Part shown: piece by piece, positions 7,770 to 14,817 of the stretch
How the letters are laid out: each line of letters starts with the position of its first letter
How positions within the stretch are numbered: the stretch's first letter is position 1
From: a bacterium
GTDB lineage: Bacteria > Desulfobacterota > Binatia > DP-6
DNA: 64,000 bases
Direction of reading: 5' to 3'
Assembly: GCA_026129405.1 (NCBI GenBank)
Contig: JAHCID010000001.1
Coordinates: forward strand, 1,674,001-1,738,000
The notes under the pieces: model-generated
The model's database searches: none
What the model saw: the letters and a program-made list of their open reading frames with translations, nothing else
What the model was told of the DNA's origin: nothing
Program-made: the position numbers and the translations under genes

Positions 7770-8860
7770 TGAAGACCCGCGGCGCAGTCTACTTCGGCGG
7801 CGGAAAGCCCGTCTCGATCGAAGAGGTCGAGGTGCGCGATCCGGGCGCGGGCGAGGTGCGCGTCGCGATCCACGCCGCCGGGCTCTGCCACTCGGACCAG
7901 AGCGTCATCGACGGCACGATCCCGTATCCGGTACCCGTCGTGCTGGGACACGAGGGCGCGGGCATCGTCGAGGCGATCGGCCCCGGCGTGACGAGCGTGC
8001 GCGAGGGCGACCACGTGATCCTCTCGACGCTGGCCCACTGCGGCCGCTGCCGCGCCTGCGAGGGCGGCAAGCCGACGGCCTGCAAGAACGCGCCGAACCC
8101 GAAGGACACGACGCCGTTCACGCTTGGCGGCGGCACGTCGGCCTTCCAGTTCGCGAACGCGTCGGCCTTCGCCGAGCGCACGCTGGTGAAGGAGCAGAGC
8201 GCGATCGCCGTCGACCGCCGCCTGCCGTTCGACCGCGCGGCGTTGATCGGCTGCGGCATCATGACCGGCGTCGGCGCGGTGCTGAACCGGGCGCAGGTGG
8301 AGGCCGGCTCGTCGATGGCCGTGTTCGGCGTGGGCGGCATCGGGCTCAACTGCGTGCAGGGCGGGGTGCTCGCCGGCGCGTCGCAGATCATCGCCATCGA
8401 CGTCAACCCGCAGAAGCTCGAGCTGGCGAAGCGCTTCGGTGCCACGCACCTCGTCGACGCCTCGAAGGAGGACGCCCTCGCCGCCGTGCGCGATCTCACC
8501 GGCGGCGGCGCCGAGTACACCTTCGAGTGCGTCGGCAACCTCGCCGTCATCCAGCAGGCGCTCGACGCGCTCGCCGCCGGCGGCACGCTGACGGTCGTCG
8601 GGGTGCCGAAGATCGGCTCGAAGTACGAGTTCGTCGTCCACACGCTCTACAACAACAAGGGCATCCTCGGCTGCCGCTACGGCGCCGCGCGCCCGCGCCG
8701 CGACTTCCCGATGCTCGCCGATCTGTACCTGTCCGGCCGGCTCAAGATCGACGAGCTCATCACCAGCCACTACGCACTCGACGACTTCGGACGCGCGCTC
8801 CACGACCTGGAGCAGGGCCATCTCGCCCGCGGCGTGTTCCGGATGGACTCGGCCGCCTGA
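7769..8860 (+). CDS. Zinc-dependent alcohol dehydrogenase (MDR class III-like), operon gene 4
   Basis: 363 residues. Catalytic zinc ligands are C40 (GLCHSD), H61-E62 (GHEGAG) and a later Cys (GCGIMTGVGAV). The structural zinc lobe is C91, C94, C97 and C105 (CGRCRACEGGKPTAC). The Rossmann motif FGVGGIGLN lies near residue 190, followed by IIAIDVNPQKLELAKRFGA. The arrangement resembles class III/NDMA-dependent alcohol dehydrogenases, which oxidise primary alcohols or thiol adducts of aldehydes. The ATG shares one base with the preceding TGA (TGATG). It is likely to make the aldehyde used by gene 2 of the operon. Confidence 0.92.
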   Translation: MKTRGAVYFGGGKPVSIEEVEVRDPGAGEVRVAIHAAGLCHSDQSVIDGTIPYPVPVVLGHEGAGIVEAIGPGVTSVREGDHVILSTLAHCGRCRACEGGKPTACKNAPNPKDTTPFTLGGGTSAFQFANASAFAERTLVKEQSAIAVDRRLPFDRAALIGCGIMTGVGAVLNRAQVEAGSSMAVFGVGGIGLNCVQGGVLAGASQIIAIDVNPQKLELAKRFGATHLVDASKEDALAAVRDLTGGGAEYTFECVGNLAVIQQALDALAAGGTLTVVGVPKIGSKYEFVVHTLYNNKGILGCRYGAARPRRDFPMLADLYLSGRLKIDELITSHYALDDFGRALHDLEQGHLARGVFRMDSAA

Positions 8861-8879
8861 TTCGGAGGGAGACCACGCC

Positions 8880-9950
8880 ATGGGACGCTACGGAAACTGG
8901 GTCATCGACGCGGACGGGCACGGGGGCGACCTCCCCAACTGGCAGTCGCGCATCCCCGCCGAGTTCCAGGGCAAGTGGGAGGAGCGGCGCGCGAAGATCA
9001 AGAAGCAGTTCGCCAACCTGCCCGGCGTCGGCATCAAGGAGACGAAGGGCACGGCGAAGCTGAACAGCCTCGAGCGCGCCGGCATGACCGATCCGAAGTC
9101 GCGCCTCGAGGACATGGACCTCGAGGGCATCGATCAGACGATCATGTTCCCCGGCGGCGCCGGCGAGGAGTGGGCCGGCCTCGACAAGGACTTTGCGGTT
9201 GCGCTCTGCCGCACGCTGAACGACGCGCGCGGCGAGTTCCTGTCCTACGCGCCGAAGCGCCTCATGTCGGTCGCGAAGCTGCCGATGATCGACCCCGCGT
9301 CGGCCGTCGCCGAGCTGCGGCGCTGCGTCGCGGAGCACGGTATGGTCGGCATGGTCACGCCGCAGCACGTGCGCGACAAGAACCTCGACCATCCCGACTT
9401 CGACGTGGTCTGGCGCACCGCCGAGGAGCTCGGCGTGGCGGTGTGCGTGCACGGCGGCGGCCAGGCGATCGACCAGGTGCCGATCGGCGTCGACCGCTGG
9501 AGCACGCGTCTCGAGATGCACGCCTTCACGCATCCCGTCGGCCAGATGATGGCGGTGATGGCGTTCACCGTCGGCGGCATCCTGCACCGTTTCCCGAAGC
9601 TGCGCGTCGCCTTCCTCGAGGCGACGACCGGCTGGCTGCCGTTCTGGCTCGAGCGCCTCGACGAGCACTGGGAGCTGACGCCCGAGCAGGCGCCGAACAT
9701 CGACAAGAAGCCGTCGGAGTACTTCAAGGCGGGCAACTGCTTCATCGGCTGCGACCCGGACGAGAAGTCGATCCCGTGGGTCGTCGACCAGTGCGGCGAG
9801 GGCGTCGTCGTGTACGCCTCCGACTACTGCCACTGGGACTGCAAATTCCCCGACACGGTGAAGATCGTGCAGGAGCGGGACGACCTGTCGGCGAGCGCGA
9901 AGAAGAAGATCCTCGACGACAACCCGCGCCGGCTCTACGCCCTCGGCTGA
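8880..9950 (+). CDS. Amidohydrolase 2 / ACMSD-type metal-dependent TIM-barrel protein, operon gene 5
   Basis: 356 residues of the amidohydrolase-2 family (the family of ACMS decarboxylase and related C-C hydrolases and decarboxylases). Supporting features: an N-terminal VIDADGHGGD in the place of the usual D-x-H-x-H metal strand, the helix-rich middle with AVCVHGGGQAID (metal His), WLPFWLERLDEHWE, and the C-terminal VVYASDYCHWDCKFPDT with the conserved Asp. The N-terminal metal strand has one His where many relatives have two, so metal use may differ. A GGAGGGAG ribosome site lies 8 bases before the ATG. Likely reactions are a decarboxylation or a retro-aldol/C-C cleavage of a pathway intermediate. 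Confidence 0.82.
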   Translation: MGRYGNWVIDADGHGGDLPNWQSRIPAEFQGKWEERRAKIKKQFANLPGVGIKETKGTAKLNSLERAGMTDPKSRLEDMDLEGIDQTIMFPGGAGEEWAGLDKDFAVALCRTLNDARGEFLSYAPKRLMSVAKLPMIDPASAVAELRRCVAEHGMVGMVTPQHVRDKNLDHPDFDVVWRTAEELGVAVCVHGGGQAIDQVPIGVDRWSTRLEMHAFTHPVGQMMAVMAFTVGGILHRFPKLRVAFLEATTGWLPFWLERLDEHWELTPEQAPNIDKKPSEYFKAGNCFIGCDPDEKSIPWVVDQCGEGVVVYASDYCHWDCKFPDTVKIVQERDDLSASAKKKILDDNPRRLYALG

Positions 9951-9965
9951 CGCCTCGCCCGGCAC

Positions 9966-10595
9966 GTGCCGATGGACCTCGCCGCGCTGCTCGATCCCGC
10001 CCACACGGCGCTGCTCCTGATGGAATGCCAGGAGGGCGTCGTCGGCCGGGGCGGCAGGCTGTCGGCGCTCGCCGAGGCGGTCGAGAAGCACGGCACGGTC
10101 GCGCAGATCGGTCGCGTGCTGGCGGCGGCGCGGGTGCGCGGGGTGCGCGTCGTCCACTGCCACATGGCGCGGCGGGCCGACGGGGCGGGCGCGACGACCA
10201 ACTGTCGCCTCCTCGCTGCGACCAGGAAGTCCGACCGGCCGCTCGTCCCCGGCTCGCCGCAGCAGGCGGCGATCGCGGCGCTCGCGCCTGCCGAGGGCGA
10301 ATGGGTCGTGACGCGCTTCCACGGCCTCACCCCGTTCCACGGCACCGAGCTCGATCAGCTGCTGCGCAACCAGGGCGTCCGCACCGTCGTCGCCTGCGGC
10401 GTCTCGGTGAACGTCGGCATCCTCGGCCTCACGCTCGAAGCCGTGAACGCCGGCTATCAGGTGGTGATCCCGCGCGAGGGCGTCGCCGGGACGCCCGACG
10501 AGTACGTCGCGGCCGTCATGGACAACACGCTGCGCCTCCTCGCCACGCTTGCGCGCGTGGACGATGTCGTAGGAGTGTGGGGCGACCATGGCTGA
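9966..10595 (+). CDS. Isochorismatase-fold protein lacking the catalytic Cys, operon gene 6
   Basis: 209 residues from a GTG at 9966; an ATG at 9972 is equally possible (207 residues) and neither has a clear ribosome site. The fold is that of the isochorismatase/cysteine hydrolase family: the first strand reads ALLLMECQEGVVG, the middle strand GVRVVHCHMAR, and the last conserved block VVACGVSVNVGILGLTLEAV. In canonical members the last block carries the nucleophile (GVATNVCVE); here that position is Gly, and the first-strand Asp of the triad is Glu. So it belongs to a subgroup that may bind or isomerise rather than hydrolyse. It sits between a TIM-barrel amidohydrolase and an SDR whose ATG it overlaps by 8 bases. 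Confidence 0.8.
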   Translation: MPMDLAALLDPAHTALLLMECQEGVVGRGGRLSALAEAVEKHGTVAQIGRVLAAARVRGVRVVHCHMARRADGAGATTNCRLLAATRKSDRPLVPGSPQQAAIAALAPAEGEWVVTRFHGLTPFHGTELDQLLRNQGVRTVVACGVSVNVGILGLTLEAVNAGYQVVIPREGVAGTPDEYVAAVMDNTLRLLATLARVDDVVGVWGDHG

Positions 10596-11349
10596 TCGGT
10601 TCGCTGGGCGGGTGCTGTTCGTGACGGGAGCGGGATCGGGGATCGGGCGCGCGACGGCGACGCTCTTCGCCGAGGAGGGCGCGCAGGTCTTCGCGGTCGA
10701 CGTCGATCGCGACGGCCTCGCCGAGACCGTGAGCACGATCCGCACCGCCGGCGGCACCGCCGAGGGCGCGCACTGCGACGTCGCCGACATGGCCTCGGTG
10801 CAGAGCGCCGTCGACGCGGCGGCCGCCGCCTTCGGCCGCATCCACGTGCTGGCCAACGTCGCCGGCATCGGCGGCTTCAAGCGCTTCGAGGAGCTCACCG
10901 AGCAGGACTGGAACCGGACCGTTGGGGTGAACCTCACCGGCATGTTCCACACCGTGCGGGCGGCGCTGCCGCATCTCCTGCGCGATCCCGTGGGCAACGT
11001 CGTCAACGTCGGCTCGACCGCCTCGCTGCGCGGCAACGCCTACGCGGCGCACTACGCGGCGTCGAAGGCCGGCGTGCTGCTCCTGACGCGCTCGCTCGCG
11101 CTCGAGTTCGCGACCCGCAAGCTGCGCTTCAACTGCGTCTGCCCCGGCGGCGTCAACACGCCGCTGATCCGCAACTTCATCCGGCGCGACGACCACGAGC
11201 AGCACCTCATCAACTACCAGATGGCGCCGAACCCGACGTTCTTCAGCCAGCCGATCGAGATCGCGCGCATCATCGCCTTCCTCGCCTCGGACGAGGCGCG
11301 CGCGATCAACGGCGCCGCCCTCACCGCCGACGGCGGCGCGCTGGCATGA
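10588..11349 (+). CDS. Short-chain dehydrogenase/reductase, operon gene 7
   Basis: 253 residues, a classical SDR. The cofactor motif is TGAGSGIG (about residues 12-19), the strand DVDRDGL after beta-2 suggests NAD(H) preference, and NVAGIGG replaces the usual NNAG. The catalytic Ser is in NVGSTASLRG, with Tyr and Lys in YAASKAG. The C-terminus ends with the typical FLASDEARAINGAALTADGG. It should interconvert a hydroxyl and a carbonyl group of a pathway intermediate. Its start lies within the end of gene 6 and its stop overlaps the next ATG (ATGA). Confidence 0.93.
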   Translation: MADRFAGRVLFVTGAGSGIGRATATLFAEEGAQVFAVDVDRDGLAETVSTIRTAGGTAEGAHCDVADMASVQSAVDAAAAAFGRIHVLANVAGIGGFKRFEELTEQDWNRTVGVNLTGMFHTVRAALPHLLRDPVGNVVNVGSTASLRGNAYAAHYAASKAGVLLLTRSLALEFATRKLRFNCVCPGGVNTPLIRNFIRRDDHEQHLINYQMAPNPTFFSQPIEIARIIAFLASDEARAINGAALTADGGALA

Positions 11350-12806
11350 TCCTCGGCGTCCTCGCCCGGCACACAGCGGAGCGGGGCGACCGCGTCTTCC
11401 TGCGGCACGAGGGGCGTGCCGTTACCTACGCCGCGTTCGACGCGCTCTCGAACCGGGCGGCGAACGCGCTCCGCGCGCGCGGTGTCGAGCCGGGCGACGT
11501 GGTCACGCTCGGGCTCGGGAACGGGGTCGAGTACGTCACCGCCGCCTTCGGCGCGCTGAAGGCGGGCGCGATCCTGCACCCGATCAACCCGGCGCTGGGC
11601 GCCGCCGAGCTGGGCTACGTGGTCGGGCACGCGGCGCCGCGCGTCGTGGTCACCGACGCCGCCAGCGACGCGAAGCTGCGCGGGTTCGGCGCGGGCACCG
11701 TCGCCGGCGACGCGCTCGTCGCACACCCGGACGCGTCGGCGCCGGGCGTCGCGATCCACCCGGACGACTACTCGACGCTCCTCTACACCTCGGGCACGAC
11801 CGGCAAGCCGAAGGGCGTGCTGTTCACCCACGGTCGCACCGGCACGAGCGGCCCGCACTTCATCGAGGCGCTGCACCTGCGGCCCGACGACACGATCCTC
11901 GCCGTCACGCCGCTGTTCCACGGCAACGCCTGGGGCGCGGTGGTGACCGCGCTCCACGCCGGCGGCACCGCCGCGTTCCCGAAGACGTTCAGCGCGACCG
12001 AGTTCTGGCCGCTGGTCCACGAGACCGGCGCCACGGTGGTCTACACGCTCGGTACCGTGCTCGCGATGCTGCTGACGCGCGAGCCGTCGGCGCTGGAGAC
12101 GACGAACCCGCTGCGCGTGATCCTCGGGCTCGGCAGCGCCGCCATCCGCGAGCGCGTCGTCGCGCGCTTCGGCGTCGAGGCGGTGCTCGAGTGCTTCGGC
12201 TCGACCGACGCGGGCGTGGTCACCATCGAGCCGCTCGGCCAGCCGCCGCGGCCGGGCTCGTGTGGCCCGCCGGTACCCGGCGTCCGGCTGCGCGTCCTCG
12301 ACGACGCCGGCAACCCGCTGCCGCCGCGCCAGGTCGGCGAGATCGCCGTCCACTCGCCCGCGCGCATGGCGGCGTACTTCAAGGATCCCGAAGCCACGGC
12401 CGCGGCGCTGCGCGACGGCTGGTTCCTCTCCGGCGACCTCGGCTATCTCGACGAGGACGGCTGGCTCTACTTCGTCGACCGCAAGCGCGACGTCATCCGC
12501 CGCGGCGGCGAGAACGTCTCGTCGGTGCTGGTCGAGAAGACGCTGCGCGAGCATCCGCAGGTGGCGGACGCGGCCGTCATCGGCGTGCCCGATCCGGTGC
12601 TCGGCCAGGAGATCATGGCCTTCGTGGTCCCGAAGGGCGCAGTGACGGCCGAGGCGCTGGAGGCGTTCTGCCGCGAGCGGCTGGCGAAGTTCCAGGTGCC
12701 GCGTCGCTGGGAGCTGCGTGCCGACCTGCCGCGCACGCCCACGCAGCGGGTCGAGAAGTACAAGCTGCGTGCCGAGGCGGGTGGCGGCCGGCCGACGCTG
12801 GGCTAG
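11346..12806 (+). CDS. AMP-forming acyl-CoA synthetase, last gene of the catabolic operon
   Basis: 486 residues of the ANL superfamily. The P-loop is LLYTSGTTGKPKGVL (about 145-158). Further blocks are the substrate region CFGSTDAGVV, the hinge motif GWFLSGDLGYLDEDGWLYFV with DRKRD, and the C-terminal domain with the catalytic Lys in PTQRVEKYKLR (about 473). It activates a carboxylic acid to its CoA thioester, the usual entry step into beta-oxidation-like degradation. The protein is slightly shorter than many relatives (500-560). Its presence suggests the operon's substrate or the product of the aldehyde dehydrogenase is a carboxylic acid. A perfect hairpin follows the stop. Confidence 0.92.
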   Translation: MILGVLARHTAERGDRVFLRHEGRAVTYAAFDALSNRAANALRARGVEPGDVVTLGLGNGVEYVTAAFGALKAGAILHPINPALGAAELGYVVGHAAPRVVVTDAASDAKLRGFGAGTVAGDALVAHPDASAPGVAIHPDDYSTLLYTSGTTGKPKGVLFTHGRTGTSGPHFIEALHLRPDDTILAVTPLFHGNAWGAVVTALHAGGTAAFPKTFSATEFWPLVHETGATVVYTLGTVLAMLLTREPSALETTNPLRVILGLGSAAIRERVVARFGVEAVLECFGSTDAGVVTIEPLGQPPRPGSCGPPVPGVRLRVLDDAGNPLPPRQVGEIAVHSPARMAAYFKDPEATAAALRDGWFLSGDLGYLDEDGWLYFVDRKRDVIRRGGENVSSVLVEKTLREHPQVADAAVIGVPDPVLGQEIMAFVVPKGAVTAEALEAFCRERLAKFQVPRRWELRADLPRTPTQRVEKYKLRAEAGGGRPTLG

Positions 12807-12819
12807 CCGCGAACGACGC

Positions 12820-12841
12820 GGGGGCGGCCGGCGCCGCCCCC
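12820..12841. terminator. GC-rich hairpin between converging genes
   Basis: GGGGGCGGC (12820-12828) and GCCGCCCCC (12833-12841) form a perfect 9-bp stem around a 4-base loop. It lies between the acyl-CoA ligase stop (12806) and the hydrolase stop (12852), so it can serve both strands. No T-run follows, so it may end transcription with Rho or only protect the 3' end. Confidence 0.6.
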
Positions 12842-12851
12842 GCCGCCGCGC

Positions 12852-13829
12852 TCACGGCTTCGCGTCGAGGATCGTCATCGGCGTCACCGGGACGCCGTCG
12901 CTCCACGTTCCCATGAAGCGATGCTGGGGGGTGTCGCCGAGCCCGTAGGCGCAGTTCGTGCCGAAGAACGCGCAGTCGGTGAGGCCGTCGAACGTCTGCC
13001 AGAGGCCGTACCAGTCGAGCGCGTCGATGCCCGAGATCGCGCCGCCCGACGGGCTCGCGGCCGGCGCGTAGTGATCGGCGACGAGGTCCGGCGTGCCGTG
13101 CATGTCGCTCGGCAGGATCACGTAGTCGCGGTTGGCGAGCCCGACGTGGCCGGTGCGGTCCCAGACGAGGTCGCAGCCGTCCCAGCCGGCGAAGTCGTCG
13201 TCGGCGCCGACGACGCAGTTGAGCAGCACCGTCGACGGCACGCCGGTCAGGCTGTCGAGGTTCTCGTCCCAGGGCTCGATCGGCATCAGGACCTTCGGCT
13301 GCGGCAGGCCGCTCGACGACCAGCGGTGGCCCATGTTCGCCGTCACCACGCCGCCGTACGAGTGCCCGACGACGGCGAAGCGGGCGAGCTGCGGCTGCAC
13401 GCGCGAGGCGTTCGCCTGCAGCCAGGTGATGGCGTTCTGCACGGCGGTGATCGCGTTCGGCGTGAAGGTCGCGCGCGGCGTCAGCAGCGTCGCCTGGTAG
13501 CGCGGATACACGACGAGGTTCCCGCGCCGGACGAGGTGCGTGATCCAGCCGATGTAACCGTCGGGCTCCATGGCTCCCCAGCCGTGGTTCAGGACCACCA
13601 GCGGGGCCGACGCGGGCTTCGGGCTCGCGGGCTGGTAGACCCAGTACTGCGTGTTGCCGCTGCCGTTGCTCGTGACCGTGTAGCTCGCGTGCGCGTAGGT
13701 GCTGCCCCCGGGGCCGCTCGCCGGCTGGCCGGGCGGCGTCTGAGCCACGGCGACGGTGGCGAGAAGCGTCAGCGCCAGTGCGAAGCGGCGCATCCCCCTG
13801 GCTGCTGCCCACGACGTCGATGGGTGCAT
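12852..13829 (-). CDS. Secreted alpha/beta hydrolase
   Basis: 325 residues. A signal peptide (basic start, then MRRFALALTLLATVAVAQ, cleavage near residue 30) precedes an alpha/beta hydrolase core: LVVLNHGWGA supplies the oxyanion strand, the nucleophile is in VVGHSYGGVV, and the acid and His regions follow (MPIEPWDEN, DMHGTPD). Four Cys residues in the C-terminal half could form disulphides after export. The pattern resembles chlorophyllase/PET-hydrolase-like esterases, but I cannot name the substrate. The ATG at 13829 is chosen because GGGGAGGAGGA lies six bases upstream; M13 is an alternative that leaves the signal peptide intact. Its upstream region carries the motif shared with the tetR gene at 14706. 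Confidence 0.85.
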   Translation of the reverse strand: MHPSTSWAAARGMRRFALALTLLATVAVAQTPPGQPASGPGGSTYAHASYTVTSNGSGNTQYWVYQPASPKPASAPLVVLNHGWGAMEPDGYIGWITHLVRRGNLVVYPRYQATLLTPRATFTPNAITAVQNAITWLQANASRVQPQLARFAVVGHSYGGVVTANMGHRWSSSGLPQPKVLMPIEPWDENLDSLTGVPSTVLLNCVVGADDDFAGWDGCDLVWDRTGHVGLANRDYVILPSDMHGTPDLVADHYAPAASPSGGAISGIDALDWYGLWQTFDGLTDCAFFGTNCAYGLGDTPQHRFMGTWSDGVPVTPMTILDAKP

Positions 13830-13919
13830 GAGTCCTCCTCCCCTTGTGCCCGGGCGTCCATCGCCCGGGCGCGGTGCGGGGTCCGCATGCCGTCGCCGGT
13901 AAAGCGCGTGCCTGATTTA

Positions 13920-13933
13920 AGTCAAATGAATCA
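13920..13933. promoter_or_regulatory. Shared motif copy 1 (AGTCAAnnGAnTCA)
   Basis: AGTCAAATGAATCA lies 91 bases upstream of the secreted hydrolase ATG. On the minus strand it includes TTGACT, a good -35. It matches the copy at 14741-14754 in 11 of 14 positions. It could be a shared regulator site or a shared -35 region of two minus-strand promoters. Confidence 0.4.
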
Positions 13934-13980
13934 TCGCGGCCCGCAGCGCCGCCCCTGGGCCGCCGTGCGACGGGGAGGGG

Positions 13981-14706
13981 TCAGCGTACGCGGGCGGGGG
14001 CGCGGCGGGTCGCACGGGAGGCCGTGCGGCGTGGCGTGGCGATCGGCTCGGCCGGCGTAGGATCGCTCGTCGGCGCCGCGAGCCCGCCGAGGACGTAGTC
14101 GACGAGATCGCGTCCGACGGTCTCGATCGCCCGCGCGTCGACGCCGCGCGGATGGCGGCCGATGCGCTCGAGCTCGACGACCGCGACCAGCACCTGCTGG
14201 AAGAGGAAGCGCGTGCGCACGGCGACGACGCGCTCGGGCAGCGCCGGGCAGGCGCGCCGCACGATGATCATGAAGCGCTCGACGGCGCGCCAGAAGACGG
14301 GCGGCGCCAGCTGCTCGATGTGCACCGTGGGATCGCCGCCGGCGCGGGCGAGGAAGATCGCGAAGTGTCCGGCACGGGGCGGCAGCAGCGTGCGCAGGAA
14401 GGGCAGCACCATCGCCTCGACCGCGGCGCGCAGGTCGGGGTGCCCGTCGCCGGCGTGCTCCTCGACGGCGGCGATCCCCTCGAGCCGCTCCTCGGCGAGC
14501 TCGCCCATGCGGCGCGTCACCAGCGCCTCGATGACGCCGTCCTTCGAGCCGAAGTGATAGTGCGACGCCGAGACGTTCTTCGCACCGGCGGCGTCGTTGA
14601 TCATGCGCAGCGAGGTCGCCTGGATGCCCTGGGTGGCGAAGAGCCGCTCGGCGGCGTCGAGGAGCCGGTCGCGGGTGGCGAGGCCGTCGCTGCGGGATCG
14701 CGGCAT
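13981..14706 (-). CDS. TetR family regulator
   Basis: 241 residues. The N-terminal DNA-binding domain reads TRDRLLDAAERLFATQGIQ, then NVSASHYHFGSKDGVIEALV, the TetR signature with HYHFGSK in place of the more common LYYHFPSK. The middle is a large helical ligand domain and the last ~35 residues are a low-complexity Pro/Ala/Arg tail. No ribosome site precedes the ATG at 14706, and the candidate -35 (TTGACT at 14746-14741) puts the transcript start only a few bases before it, so the mRNA may be leaderless. The same TTGACT-containing motif precedes the secreted hydrolase gene. The GH31 gene starts divergently at 14818. Likely a local repressor of these secreted enzymes and itself. Confidence 0.88.
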   Translation of the reverse strand: MPRSRSDGLATRDRLLDAAERLFATQGIQATSLRMINDAAGAKNVSASHYHFGSKDGVIEALVTRRMGELAEERLEGIAAVEEHAGDGHPDLRAAVEAMVLPFLRTLLPPRAGHFAIFLARAGGDPTVHIEQLAPPVFWRAVERFMIIVRRACPALPERVVAVRTRFLFQQVLVAVVELERIGRHPRGVDARAIETVGRDLVDYVLGGLAAPTSDPTPAEPIATPRRTASRATRRAPARVR

Positions 14707-14740
14707 GACCCGACGGGGCGTACCGCGAGGCCGGGAAATC

Positions 14741-14754
14741 AGTCAAGCGATTCA
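14741..14754. promoter_or_regulatory. Shared motif copy 2 (AGTCAAnnGAnTCA)
   Basis: AGTCAAGCGATTCA lies in the 111-base gap between the divergent tetR and GH31 genes. Its reverse strand contains TTGACT, a plausible -35 for tetR with 35 bases to the ATG. It is the second copy of the element found at 13920-13933. Confidence 0.4.
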
Positions 14755-14817
14755 GCTGCGGCGAGCGGGCACGAAAGGGGGTGGCGCGCCCGAAGCGGCG
14801 CGCGCTAGGCTCCCGCC

